DNA from: Liquorilactobacillus capillatus DSM 19910 | GTDB taxonomy: Bacteria; Bacillota; Bacilli; Lactobacillales; Lactobacillaceae | NCBI RefSeq assembly: GCF_001434915.1 | Contig: NZ_AZEF01000027.1 | Span: forward strand, 114,577-178,576 | Reading direction: 5' to 3' | Length of the DNA: 64,000 bases | Shown here: one piece after another, positions 26,556 to 35,401 of the stretch | How positions within the stretch are numbered: the stretch's first letter is position 1 | Layout of the letters: every line of letters starts with the position of its first letter | The notes under the pieces: model-generated | Seen by the model: the letters and a program-made list of their open reading frames with translations, nothing else | The model's database searches: none | What the model was told of the DNA's origin: nothing | Made by a program: the position numbers and the translations under genes

Positions 26556-27773
26556 TTACTTGTCTTCATCATCATTCTTGAGATCACCTACAAGGTCACC
26601 AAGAGTGAAACCAGTACTTTCTTCTGGTGCTTCAGTCTTAGTATTCTTGTGTTCTGCCTTTTTCATTTCAGGTTCATTAGAAGCAGGAGTTGGTTTTTCT
26701 TCAAGTGCTTTAATTGATAAAGCTAAGCGATGCTCATCAGCATGAACATTAAGGACCTTAACTTTAACCTGTTCACCAGAAGTTAGAACTTCATTCGGTG
26801 TCGCGATATGTTTATGTGAGATTTGTGAAATATGAACTAAACCTTCAACACCTGGGAAAACTTCAACAAAAGCGCCGAAGCTCGTCAAACGTTTTACCGT
26901 TCCTTCAAGGATATCGCCTTCTGCAACTTTTTGATTAAGATCATCCCATGGTTGTGGTAAAGTTTGCTTAATTGAAAGTGAGATTCTTTCTTTTTCAGGA
27001 TCAACTGCTAAAACTTTAACTTTAACTGTTTCGCCAACCTTCAAAACATCAGATGGTTTTTCAACACGTTCGTATGCAATTTCTGAAACATGCACTAAAC
27101 CATCAACACCGCCTAAATCAATAAACGCACCAAAACTTGTTAAACGAGCAATCTTACCTTCGATAACATCGCCAACAACTAATTTCGACATTGTTTCTGC
27201 CTTCTTAGCTTCGCGTTCCTTTTTAACAATTTCTTTATGTGAAAGGATTAAACGATTTTCACTTGGTTCAATTTCAATAATTTTCAATTCTAATGTTTGA
27301 CCCTTATATTGGTTCAGATCTTCAACAAAACGATCATCAACCATTGAAGCAGGGATAAAGCCACGAACACCAGCATCAACAACCAGACCACCCTTAACAA
27401 CTTGAGTTACAGGGGCTGTAATCGTTTCACCAGCTTCGAATTCCTTCTCAATTTCATCCCAAACTTTTCTTGCCTCTAAGCGGCGTTGTGATAAGAGGTA
27501 ACTACCGCCTTCTTTATCCGAACCAATTTTAGAAATAACAACAAGGTCAAGTACATCACCGACTTTGATTGTTTCTTCGATATCTTCACCGACCTTGGTG
27601 ACTAATTCTTTGAAAGGTACGACCCCTTCAACACCGGTACCTTCAATTCCAACAATAACTTGTTTGGAATCATCAAGTGCTAAAACTTCTCCTTTGACAA
27701 CATTGCCAATCTTAACCTCACTGACGCTATCTAACGCTTCTAATAAATCTTTATTTGCATCTGATTCATTCAT
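26556..27773 (-). CDS. rpsA: Ribosomal protein S1 homologue
   Basis: The 405-residue protein carries four S1 RNA-binding repeats, starting near residues 20, 105, 195 and 280 ([50 protein letters not shown] and [24 protein letters not shown]). An acidic, unstructured C-terminus of about 50 residues follows. This is the short Firmicute form (YpfD type), not the six-domain form of E. coli. It lies downstream of cmk, as in B. subtilis. AAGGAGG precedes ATG 27773. Confidence 0.94.
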   Translation of the reverse strand: MNESDANKDLLEALDSVSEVKIGNVVKGEVLALDDSKQVIVGIEGTGVEGVVPFKELVTKVGEDIEETIKVGDVLDLVVISKIGSDKEGGSYLLSQRRLEARKVWDEIEKEFEAGETITAPVTQVVKGGLVVDAGVRGFIPASMVDDRFVEDLNQYKGQTLELKIIEIEPSENRLILSHKEIVKKEREAKKAETMSKLVVGDVIEGKIARLTSFGAFIDLGGVDGLVHVSEIAYERVEKPSDVLKVGETVKVKVLAVDPEKERISLSIKQTLPQPWDDLNQKVAEGDILEGTVKRLTSFGAFVEVFPGVEGLVHISQISHKHIATPNEVLTSGEQVKVKVLNVHADEHRLALSIKALEEKPTPASNEPEMKKAEHKNTKTEAPEESTGFTLGDLVGDLKNDDEDK

Positions 27774-27858
27774 GGACTATGTCCTCCTTAACGACTATAA
27801 CTCTATTTCCCATTCTAGCTGAAATTAACAATAAATGCCAGTCAAAATGTCTTTTTAG

Positions 27859-28536
27859 CTATTTTTTACCCTTTTTTTGTATTATTTCCATAATTTTTGC
27901 GACAACTTCATCAATTGAGAGTTGAGTTGTGTCGACTTTTATTGCATCGACTGCTTGAACAAGCGGTGAAACTGCTCTAGTTGAATCTTTATAATCTCGT
28001 TTAGCTATTTCTTGTTCTAATTGTTTCAAATCTGCAACGATTCCCTTAGCTTTATTTTCCTTATAGCGCCGTAAAGCTCGCTCCTTGACACTCGCAACTA
28101 AGAAAATCTTAACGTTTGCATTGGGGAGAACAGTTGTTCCGATATCACGACCATCCATTACAATTCCGCCATTTGCAGCAATTTCCTGTTGTCGTTTAGT
28201 AAGAGCTTTACGTACACTGACTTGGGCAGCAATAGTTGAAACACTACGCGCTATTTCAGGTAACCGAATCGCAGTCGTAACTTCAGCATGACCAACATAG
28301 ACTCGTTGACCATCTACAGCTGGTTTGAAGCTGATTTCTAAGTTTTTCAACATTTTCTCCAGTGCAGCATTATCGTCAGCCTTAATGCCCTCTTTACGAG
28401 CTGCCCATGTTACAGCGCGATACATCGCTCCAGTATCACAATACACATATCCTAGTTGATGGGCCACCAATTTGGCAACTGTACTTTTCCCAGCTGAAGC
28501 AGGGCCATCAATTGCAATTTGCAATAAATCATCCAT
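27859..28536 (-). CDS. cmk: Cytidylate kinase
   Basis: It phosphorylates CMP and dCMP with ATP. The 225-residue protein has the P-loop IDGPASAGKSTVAK at the N-terminus, YCDTGAMYRAVTW in the CMP-binding domain, VMDGRDIGTTVLPNA, and the lid region RALRRYKE. It is upstream of rpsA by 85 bases, which matches the cmk-ypfD order in Bacillus. Confidence 0.97.
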   Translation of the reverse strand: MDDLLQIAIDGPASAGKSTVAKLVAHQLGYVYCDTGAMYRAVTWAARKEGIKADDNAALEKMLKNLEISFKPAVDGQRVYVGHAEVTTAIRLPEIARSVSTIAAQVSVRKALTKRQQEIAANGGIVMDGRDIGTTVLPNANVKIFLVASVKERALRRYKENKAKGIVADLKQLEQEIAKRDYKDSTRAVSPLVQAVDAIKVDTTQLSIDEVVAKIMEIIQKKGKK

Positions 28537-28573
28537 CTAAAAAAACGCTCCTAACAACCTCTAATAAATTTTT

Positions 28574-29218
28574 TTATTTAACACGTACTGATTGCCCCGG
28601 CGCCAAAGTTGCCCCGCTACTTAAAGACGGATTCAACTGCAGCAACTCCTCAACGGTTAAACCATTATTGACCGCTACACGATAAATACCCTGACCGGCC
28701 CCGACGGTTGCATAGTTCGTAGAACTTGAACTGCTACTTGTCACGCTTGAAGAAGCCGCTGACTCATTTTGAGAACTTTGCGAGCTTCCGTTAACCACTT
28801 CCTCATTCGCTACACTTGAACTGGCAGCCGTAGATGCACTCGTGCTTTGGTTATCAACTTTTGATTCACTTACACTAGTTGTGCTTTTACTCGCCTTAGA
28901 ATCAGTAGTTCGTTGCTCAGCGGTAGTTTTTTTCGAACTGCTTTTCTTTGTTTTCTTCTTGGAAGTTGAAGCAACGACGTTGACATCGCCTCCTTCCGAA
29001 GACGGCTGCATTGAACTTCGTTGTGATAAAAAATATGCCGCTACAGTACCAATTATGATAGCAATAAAAATAATTAATAAAGATGTCGTCAATACTGTAT
29101 TGGTCCGTGTCTTTTTCCGATTAGCTGTCCGCGAATAGTTACCGCTATCATCACGCTCATCTTCAAATGTCTTAGCCCAAGGTTGATTGTTTCCTTGTTC
29201 TTCCTTCTCATGGCTCAT
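28574..29218 (-). CDS. LysM-domain cell-surface protein
   Basis: The 214-residue protein has a charged cytoplasmic part of about 42 residues, one membrane helix (about 43-66, VLTTSLLIIFIAIIIGTVAAY), a long Ser/Thr/Lys-rich low-complexity linker, and a C-terminal LysM domain (about 168-212: GQGIYRVAVNNGLTVEELLQLN...GATLAPGQSVRV). LysM binds peptidoglycan, so the protein spans from membrane to wall. Relatives next to cmk and recQ in streptococci and enterococci are described as SAG1386/EF1546-type surface proteins. The linker is likely poorly conserved. Confidence 0.88.
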   Translation of the reverse strand: MSHEKEEQGNNQPWAKTFEDERDDSGNYSRTANRKKTRTNTVLTTSLLIIFIAIIIGTVAAYFLSQRSSMQPSSEGGDVNVVASTSKKKTKKSSSKKTTAEQRTTDSKASKSTTSVSESKVDNQSTSASTAASSSVANEEVVNGSSQSSQNESAASSSVTSSSSSSTNYATVGAGQGIYRVAVNNGLTVEELLQLNPSLSSGATLAPGQSVRVK

Positions 29219-29312
29219 GCCTTATCCCTCCCTAACTTATTATCATTATTTTACCATAAGAATAATTATCCAGACAGCTCAGTTACTGTTAAATAGCAAT
29301 TTCTCTTTAGCC

Positions 29313-30764
29313 TCAAAGATTAAAGAGTTTTTCTATTATACGGCGATAATTATTTTTGGCTGGTTCAGGGCTGTCTTCTTCAGTGTCTCTTATCATCCAC
29401 AAAAATTCAAGCGGAAGCTTTTCGCCCAGTAACTGACAGCAGTGGCTATTGTGCTGTTGCGTATCTTTTTCTCCAAAATATTCCCTTATGTATCGTCGTC
29501 GGCAGCCGCTTGTGTTAATATACGCCAAAATCTCACTTAAATTACGGTTTTTACTCTGACGCCTTCTAGTGAAAAGCTCTTTAATTGCAGTGCTAGATAA
29601 ACCTTGCTTCCGGTAATAATCTAATAGTTCACCTTGCTCACCTACATGTCCCGTAAGACGTTGCGCATTATCCATATAATATTGGATCAAATCATTGTCA
29701 GGCAATGTAGCATTCATTAAATGTCTCTGAAGGTTAGCATCATTCTGATGATACAAAAGAATAGCGATGCTCTGCTTCCCATCACGTCCTGCACGTCCAA
29801 TCTCTTGCAAATAGCTTTCCAAATCGGCAGGTAGATGATAATGAATGATGTAACGGATATTTTTCTTGTTGATCCCCATCCCAAAAGCACTAGTAGCACA
29901 AACGACATCTAACTCACCCTGCATAAACTGTTGCTGAATAGCATACCGGTCAGAAGAACTCAGACCAGCATGATAGGAGTTGACACGCAGCATTGTTTTC
30001 TGCCTAAGCAGATCTGCAATCTCATCTGCCTTTTTCTTACTTGAAAAATAAATCAAGCCAGGCGTTCTTAACTGGTTAACCAAAGATATTAAACGCTGTT
30101 TTTTCTCTTTTTGATCACTAATTTTTTCTACTGCTAAAAAAATATTAGGTCTGTCGACTGAATACCGGATAACCGTTACTTTTTTGGTACCAAAAAGGCT
30201 GCGGCAGATATCTGCCGCAACTTCGTCAGTTGCCGTAGCGGTCAAAGCCAATGTAACCGGATCACGTAACTGTTTACGCAAGTTTCCTAATCCGAGATAG
30301 TCTGGGCGAAAATCCGGACCCCATTTTGAGATACAGTGTGCTTCATCAACAACTAATAACCCTAAATCGAGATTAAGTAAAGCTTGAATAACTTCTTTTT
30401 TATTAAGCATTTCAGGTGCAAGGTAGATAAAATCAAACCGAGCAAGATTCGCAACTGCCTGCTTTTTATATCTACCAGACAGCGCAGAAGTCAATGCAAT
30501 TACCCTTTTTTCACCAATAAATTGTAATTGTTCAACTTGGTCCTGCATTAATGATATCAACGGGGAAATAATAACTACTGGTTTTTGAAGCAGTTTTCCT
30601 ACCAATTGATAACACAAAGATTTACCTGTTCCCGTTGGTAAAATCGCCATTGTTGATTCGCCCGCTAATAACTTACGGATAATTTTTTCTTGTCCCTCAC
30701 GGAAAGTAGTAAAATTAAAATAATGTTTTAATGCTTTTTTTAATTGCTCGTCAGTAGGTTGCAT
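29313..30764 (-). CDS. recQ: RecQ-family DNA helicase (short, RecS type)
   Basis: This superfamily 2 helicase has 483 residues. The motifs are Walker A LPTGTGKSLCYQ, the DEAH-type VVDEAHCISKWGPDFRP, TATAT, GLIYFSSKKKAD, SYHAGL and motif VI QEIGRAGRDGK. After the helicase core comes a cysteine/histidine zinc-binding segment (INTSGCRRRYIREYFG...SHCCQLLG). There is no HRDC domain, which makes it similar to the shorter B. subtilis RecS. It follows the YpbB gene by 43 bases, the same pairing as ypbB-recS in Bacillus. Confidence 0.93.
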   Translation of the reverse strand: MQPTDEQLKKALKHYFNFTTFREGQEKIIRKLLAGESTMAILPTGTGKSLCYQLVGKLLQKPVVIISPLISLMQDQVEQLQFIGEKRVIALTSALSGRYKKQAVANLARFDFIYLAPEMLNKKEVIQALLNLDLGLLVVDEAHCISKWGPDFRPDYLGLGNLRKQLRDPVTLALTATATDEVAADICRSLFGTKKVTVIRYSVDRPNIFLAVEKISDQKEKKQRLISLVNQLRTPGLIYFSSKKKADEIADLLRQKTMLRVNSYHAGLSSSDRYAIQQQFMQGELDVVCATSAFGMGINKKNIRYIIHYHLPADLESYLQEIGRAGRDGKQSIAILLYHQNDANLQRHLMNATLPDNDLIQYYMDNAQRLTGHVGEQGELLDYYRKQGLSSTAIKELFTRRRQSKNRNLSEILAYINTSGCRRRYIREYFGEKDTQQHNSHCCQLLGEKLPLEFLWMIRDTEEDSPEPAKNNYRRIIEKLFNL

Positions 30765-30807
30765 TTTTCCTCACAATTTACCTTTCTTTATTCACGGCAA
30801 AATCCAA

Positions 30808-31836
30808 TTACCTAGACAACTCTACTTTACTCTGTTCTATTTGATACAATCTGAACTTAGTAAATGAACTTTGCGGATCAGCTTGTTGTATTTTTTCATA
30901 CCGCCAGTTATCGATCTCACCTTGAAAAATTTTATTGAAAAGCACATAGTCCTGTGGGGTAAGCAGTCTTTTAAAATCAAATTCCGGTATAAAAATTGCT
31001 GCTTCTAGTAAGTGTTCACTGACCGTACCAGCTTTTAAGTTACGCATTTTCCCGATCCTAGCGAGCGGTATACCTGCTTGGTATAACTTGTATGTTTCAA
31101 GTGTACTTTGCGCCAATAGATTTTGTTTTAACAACGCTTGTGCCAAGGACTTAAAAATACTTGTTCCCTTAGCCAAGAAGTCAATTAGCTGACTACCTAA
31201 ATCTCGTCCCAGATTTTCAATGTCAGCTCCTGTATACGTACTATTATAAGCTAATTGTTCTGCCGTTTTTGCAATTACCTTATGCCCTGAAAATAATTGC
31301 ATAAAAAGGTCTGCGTCGCTTGAATTCATTTGTTTTAAAAACTCCAGCAGTTGATTTCCAAGCTGCTGCCCAAGATTTTTACAGTAATATTTTTGATACC
31401 ATTGCTTAATGATAACACGAGCCTGCATTGAAGAGTTCACTACATAATACTGTTTGTTTTGATAACTTGTTTCAGATACCACTTGGACTAAAAGCTGTAA
31501 CACTTCATGCCACAAGGGCGTCTTCAACCGACTAAACAAAAATGGTTTTGTTATCCGATAGTGCTTTTTCTCAAATGCCTGACTTTGATTTAGACCGGCT
31601 AGACTTAACCTCAGTCCTTGCTTTTCCTCAATTAGCCAGCCTTTTACCAGCATTGTTTTAATTACTGCATCAAATTGTTCCCGCTGCAATTGAGGGTAAG
31701 TTGCCAGCCAATCAAGGATTCCATACCGTAGACCCCAAAAAAGGTTTGACACAGTCCGCTTATTTAACAATACTTGACGGATAACTGCAGGCCTCCTAGG
31801 TTGAGTCGTTGAAAAAAAGTAAAGCAACTCCTCCAT
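30808..31836 (-). CDS. ypbB: YpbB-like helix-turn-helix protein
   Basis: The 342-residue protein is mostly helical. Near residues 255-300 there is a helix-turn-helix of the kind found in RQC-like C-terminal domains (YKLYQAGIPLARIGKMRNLKAGTVSEHLLEAAIF). The N-terminal part has a winged-helix-like segment (NKRTVSNLFWGLRYGILDWL). The frame opens at 31878, but AAGGAAGGGG precedes ATG 31836. It is cotranscribed with recQ and may supply a domain missing from the short helicase; that is inference. Confidence 0.8.
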   Translation of the reverse strand: MEELLYFFSTTQPRRPAVIRQVLLNKRTVSNLFWGLRYGILDWLATYPQLQREQFDAVIKTMLVKGWLIEEKQGLRLSLAGLNQSQAFEKKHYRITKPFLFSRLKTPLWHEVLQLLVQVVSETSYQNKQYYVVNSSMQARVIIKQWYQKYYCKNLGQQLGNQLLEFLKQMNSSDADLFMQLFSGHKVIAKTAEQLAYNSTYTGADIENLGRDLGSQLIDFLAKGTSIFKSLAQALLKQNLLAQSTLETYKLYQAGIPLARIGKMRNLKAGTVSEHLLEAAIFIPEFDFKRLLTPQDYVLFNKIFQGEIDNWRYEKIQQADPQSSFTKFRLYQIEQSKVELSR

Positions 31837-32013
31837 TATTATCCCCTTCCTTAACTTCCTTAAACCTAGTATAACCACCTAAACTAGTAATATAGCTTTT
31901 TTAACGAGAAAAACAAGGTATCACGTAAGTCTTTACGAAGTTATTGTTAACCTCAGTATATACTTAGTGATATCCTTGCCTAATCTTACCTTATTACAAT
32001 AGAAATTTTTTTA

Positions 32014-32592
32014 TTAGTGTAATACAACCGACTTTTTCGTCAACCAAACGCGCATCTTAGCAAATGCTATCCAGAACACACCTCCAACTAAGATCCCTTT
32101 AATCAAGTTGAAAGGCACGACTCCTATTAGGACTAAATCTGCTAATGGTAATGAGAGTTTCATTCCTAAAACCGCCATATACAACGGTGTTATCACCAAC
32201 CAGTTAGCCAACGAAAGTAATATAGTCAAACTGAGCGTTGCTAAAGTAATTGTTTTGATTATATTTAAAGGCGTCACACGTGGATTCCTTCTCATAAGGT
32301 AAAAGAGCGGTAATGTAAATACCAATGAAGCAAATAGATTAGTTGAAACACCGATCAAACTTGCAAGTGAAGGTCCTGAAATAAGGAAATACAGTACCGA
32401 CCTCAATAACGCAATTTCAATTCCACCAAGCGGACCTAGTACTAACATCCCGAAAATAATCGGTAAGTCAGAAAAATCGATCTTCATATACGGTACAATA
32501 GGAATAACAGAAAAAGAAACAAACATTAATAAATAAGAAATCCCTGCAAGACAAGCAGCAATAACGTACCTACGAGAACCAGAATATAACAT
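32014..32592 (-). CDS. ribU: Riboflavin ECF transporter S component RibU
   Basis: A membrane protein of 192 residues with six hydrophobic segments. The conserved IPYMKIDFSDLPIIFG motif near residue 38 and LGPLGGIEIALLRSVLYFL belong to the RibU family, which captures riboflavin and uses the shared ECF energising module encoded elsewhere. GGAGG lies eight bases before ATG 32592; the longer frame upstream to 32685 overlaps the terminator of the leader. The FMN riboswitch upstream confirms the vitamin B2 role. Confidence 0.95.
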   Translation of the reverse strand: MLYSGSRRYVIAACLAGISYLLMFVSFSVIPIVPYMKIDFSDLPIIFGMLVLGPLGGIEIALLRSVLYFLISGPSLASLIGVSTNLFASLVFTLPLFYLMRRNPRVTPLNIIKTITLATLSLTILLSLANWLVITPLYMAVLGMKLSLPLADLVLIGVVPFNLIKGILVGGVFWIAFAKMRVWLTKKSVVLH

Positions 32593-32629
32593 CAAAAAAA
32601 CCTCCATGATGTCTATCTTCACGGCGCTT

Positions 32630-32674
32630 ATTGAAAAATAAAAGACTCTGCTGATCAGAGGATCAACAGAGTCT
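32630..32674 (-). terminator. Expression-platform terminator of the FMN riboswitch
   Basis: On the minus strand AGACTCTGTTGATC and GATCAGCAGAGTCT form a 14-bp stem (one G-U) around CTCT, followed by TTTATTTTT. It lies between the aptamer and the ribU ribosome binding site, so FMN binding would favour termination. Confidence 0.85.
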
Positions 32675-32701
32675 ATTTGCGTCATTTCATCAAATAAGCC
32701 C

Positions 32702-32816
32702 TATCTTCTTTATCCAGACTTTACTGTCGGCACTGGAATCACACCAGTTCAACTACATCACTGTAGGTCGCGGCCTATTACCGCCGGTCGGGAGTCTCAC
32801 CCTGCCCCTGAAGACA
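32702..32816 (-). promoter_or_regulatory. FMN riboswitch (RFN element)
   Basis: The minus strand contains the conserved RFN blocks in order: TCTTCAGGGGCAGGGTGAGA, CCCGACCGGCGGTAATAG, CGCGACC, the variable arm, and GAACTGGTGTGATTCCAGTGCC followed by GTCTGGATAAAGAAGATA. The outer stem is GTCTTC/GAAGAT. It is one of the most conserved RNA motifs known and controls the riboflavin transporter gene ribU by feedback. Confidence 0.97.
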
Positions 32817-32845
32817 AACTAATTATTTTTTTACGAATTAAATTT

Positions 32846-32854
32846 ATCATACCA
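32846..32854 (-). promoter_or_regulatory. Probable extended -10 promoter of ribU
   Basis: TGGTATGAT on the minus strand fits an extended -10 (TGn-TATGAT). It is about 30 bases before the start of the RFN aptamer. A good -35 at the right spacing is not evident. Confidence 0.4.
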
Positions 32855-32888
32855 TATCTTTTATTGCAAGCGATATCCTTTATTATGG

Positions 32889-33605
32889 CTAATTATTTTT
32901 TAAACGTTCGACTTCATCCCGTGTCAATGGCCGGTATTCACCTGAAACCAAACCTTGTAAAGTTAAGAAACCATACGAGGAACGTCGTAACTTTTCAACT
33001 GGATATCCAATTGCAGCCAACATTTTCTTAACCTGGTGATAACGTCCCTCATGGATTGTTAATGAGATCAATGCTTTTTTCTTTTTTTGGTCTGTTGAAA
33101 TAATTTTGCTCTTGGCAGGTGCTGTTGTATATTTGTCGATTTTAACTCCTAAACGCAATTTTTTCAGTGCGTCGTTATTAGGAATGCCAGTCACTTTAGC
33201 TAAATAAGTTTTCTCGATCTTATAACGAGGATGCATCAATTTGTTTGCCAATTCACCATCATTAGTCATCAACAGTAATCCTGAAGTATCATAATCTAGC
33301 CGCCCAACAGGGTAAACACGTTCTGTGATTGCGGTAAAGTAATCTGTTACTACTTTTCGACCCTTATCATCCGAAACAGCTGAGATAACCCCCCGCGGTT
33401 TATAAAATAGATAATAAACTTTCTTTTCACGTTCAAGAACGTGACCGTTAACTGTAATTACATCTTGTGGACTAACCTTAGTTCCCAATTCACTAACTAC
33501 TTTTCCATTAACCTTAACTCGGCCTTCTGTAATCATCTTTTCAGAAGCACGACGTGAAGCAACCCCCGCATTGGCCATTACTTTTTGTAATCGTTCAATC
33601 TCCAT
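32889..33605 (-). CDS. rluB: Ribosomal large-subunit pseudouridine synthase B
   Basis: It converts a uridine of 23S rRNA to pseudouridine. The 238-residue protein starts with an S4 RNA-binding domain (LQKVMANAGVASRRASEKMITEGRVKVNG), followed by the catalytic domain with VGRLDYDTSGLLLMTNDGEL, whose Asp is the nucleophile, KTYLAKV and the C-terminal EGRYHQVKKMLAAIGYPVEKLRR. Its start is one base after the scpB stop. The order scpA-scpB-rluB is widespread in Firmicutes. Confidence 0.96.
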   Translation of the reverse strand: MEIERLQKVMANAGVASRRASEKMITEGRVKVNGKVVSELGTKVSPQDVITVNGHVLEREKKVYYLFYKPRGVISAVSDDKGRKVVTDYFTAITERVYPVGRLDYDTSGLLLMTNDGELANKLMHPRYKIEKTYLAKVTGIPNNDALKKLRLGVKIDKYTTAPAKSKIISTDQKKKKALISLTIHEGRYHQVKKMLAAIGYPVEKLRRSSYGFLTLQGLVSGEYRPLTRDEVERLKNN

Positions 33606-33606
33606 T

Positions 33607-34206
33607 CTAAGCTCCTTCCCTTTCTACTCCATTTTCTATAGCTTGGTCAAAAAGTTCCATTAAATTTTGACTGCTATTTTCAAGCTGTAGTTCATCTTTG
33701 ACTGGTAATTCCGGTAGATCAGCTAATTTTTTTAAACCAAAGTAATCTAAAAAACTTTCTGTTGTTCCATACACGATAGGTTTCCCCGGTGCATCCAGCC
33801 GTCCTTTTTCATTAATTAAATTAAAAGCCAGTAGTTTATGCAACGTTCCATTCGACTGAACCCCTCTAACCTGTTCAATTCGAATACGTGTCACCGGCTG
33901 ATAATATGCTATAATCGCCAATGTTTCAAGCGATGCGCGTGATAATACAGTGGTGCTCGGTTCTTCAAAGTAATGTTTCAACAAGGCTGCATATTTACCC
34001 TTCGTAGCCAGCCGATACCGCTCTTCTGTTACAAGGAGCTCCAAACTACACTCAGAATCCTTAACGTACTTTTTCTGTAACTGAAGGAGCTGTTCTTGGA
34101 CAGCCGGCTTCATTAGCCCGGTACATTCAGCCAACTGCTGCAAAGAGATCCCTGTACTCCCGCTCGCAAATAATAAACTCTCTATTTTAGCTAAATTTGA
34201 TAACAC
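33607..34206 (-). CDS. scpB: Segregation and condensation protein B
   Basis: ScpB is a subunit of the SMC-ScpA-ScpB condensin complex. It has 199 residues with two winged-helix domains (IESLLFASGSTGISLQQLAECTGL and RASLETLAIIAYYQPVTRIRIEQVRGV, the latter a strong family signature, then LITE-like INEKGRLDAPGKPIVYGTT). The gene begins directly at the scpA stop codon, which is consistent with stoichiometric production of the two kleisin-complex subunits. Confidence 0.96.
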   Translation of the reverse strand: MLSNLAKIESLLFASGSTGISLQQLAECTGLMKPAVQEQLLQLQKKYVKDSECSLELLVTEERYRLATKGKYAALLKHYFEEPSTTVLSRASLETLAIIAYYQPVTRIRIEQVRGVQSNGTLHKLLAFNLINEKGRLDAPGKPIVYGTTESFLDYFGLKKLADLPELPVKDELQLENSSQNLMELFDQAIENGVEREGA

Positions 34207-34968
34207 CTACACAACACCTCTCACCCATATTGGACCTAAATCTTTCATCTGTGTGGCAGTCGCTGCCCCACGTTTCATTAACTCTAGCAACGCTAAAAAA
34301 GTTGTTACAAAATATTCAGGTCCATTTTGGTCATCGAATAAGTTTTCAAAGTTAAGTGGCTGATTCGCCGTTCGGAGTCGTTTAGTCAACCTAGTTACAG
34401 CTTCTTTTAACGTATATTTTTCTTTGTGTACGTGTTGTACTTTTGGTTTATGAAGCTGCTTTTTGAGCAATACTTGGACTAATGCTTGTTGGAGCTTCTG
34501 TGGACTAACATGACCGTTTAAATATTCTTGCTGTACGTCTAACGGGGCATCTTCCTGTTCACGTGTATAGTGTTCTGCACGTTTAGCAGCTAATTTACCC
34601 AGCTCCTCAGAAACAACTTGAAAACATTGATGTGTCAACAACTGCTGTACTAACTCTGTACGCGGATCTTCCTCTCTTTCTGGTTCGACTACTACTGGTC
34701 GCTGTGGCAATAACATTTTGCTTTTTATATTTATCAAGGTTGCTGCCATAACTAAATACTCCCCAGCAATGTCAAGTGATAGAACCCGCATTTCATGCAG
34801 ATACTCAATATACTGAGAAGTAATTTCAACCATTGGGATATCGTAAATATCCATTTTATTTTGTTTAATCAAATGTAATAGTAAATCTAGCGGTCCCTCA
34901 AATGCGTCTACTTTAAAGGTCAGTTTAGTTGAAGAAGCCAGTAGCTGTTCTTTATCATTTACTGTCAT
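34207..34968 (-). CDS. scpA: Segregation and condensation protein A (kleisin)
   Basis: ScpA bridges the SMC heads in the chromosome-condensation complex. The N-terminal signature FEGPLDLLLHLIKQNKMDIYDIPM and EYLVMAATLINIKSKMLLP identify it, and a C-terminal winged helix (VTTFLALLELMKRGAATATQ) contacts the SMC head. Length 253 is typical. Its start overlaps the end of ribT by 14 bases. Confidence 0.96.
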   Translation of the reverse strand: MTVNDKEQLLASSTKLTFKVDAFEGPLDLLLHLIKQNKMDIYDIPMVEITSQYIEYLHEMRVLSLDIAGEYLVMAATLINIKSKMLLPQRPVVVEPEREEDPRTELVQQLLTHQCFQVVSEELGKLAAKRAEHYTREQEDAPLDVQQEYLNGHVSPQKLQQALVQVLLKKQLHKPKVQHVHKEKYTLKEAVTRLTKRLRTANQPLNFENLFDDQNGPEYFVTTFLALLELMKRGAATATQMKDLGPIWVRGVV

Positions 34969-35317
34969 TTTTTCTTTCCCATTTAGTTATTAACTTCGAA
35001 GTATCAAAACTTCCCATTAATTTACAGTTTTGATACAGTTCCGTAAGAGCATCTAACATCTGAAAACTGACACCCTCATTTCTTTCTGTTGGTGTCACGG
35101 CTATATGCCTTATCATTAAAATATCATCACTAGCTTCTACTCCAATAACACCAATAAAATCACCATCACCATTTTTCCATAAAAATAAACTTCTCTCTTT
35201 TTCGCTAGCGTACCATTTAAGCTCAGCTTTCAGATGAGAAATTTCCTTTAAATCAGGTATGAACGATAACAAGCCCATCGTGATTTTTTCATAATCGTTT
35301 TTATACTTGTAAAGCAT
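34955..35317 (-). CDS. ribT: RibT-like GNAT acetyltransferase
   Basis: The 120-residue protein starts LYKYKNDYEKITMGLLSFIPDLK and contains SLFLWKNGDGDFIGVIGVE and the acetyl-CoA motif IRHIAVTPTERNEGVSFQML. It closely follows the pattern of B. subtilis RibT, encoded between the riboflavin operon and scpAB. There are no riboflavin synthesis genes here, so only the last member of that arrangement is kept. The substrate of RibT is not established. Confidence 0.85.
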   Translation of the reverse strand: MLYKYKNDYEKITMGLLSFIPDLKEISHLKAELKWYASEKERSLFLWKNGDGDFIGVIGVEASDDILMIRHIAVTPTERNEGVSFQMLDALTELYQNCKLMGSFDTSKLITKWERKNDSK

Positions 35318-35401
35318 GTTTGACCTCCTGTGGTCCCAACAAATTATCGCTTAATAAACTTGCACTTACTTTACCACAGTTTAATCTATTACACAAATAG
35401 C

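Noticed and set aside
28700-29000. Ser/Thr/Lys-rich codon repeats in the LysM protein as a separate repeat array
   Set aside because: They encode a low-complexity linker in one continuous frame, without exact DNA repeats; no CRISPR-like spacing is present.
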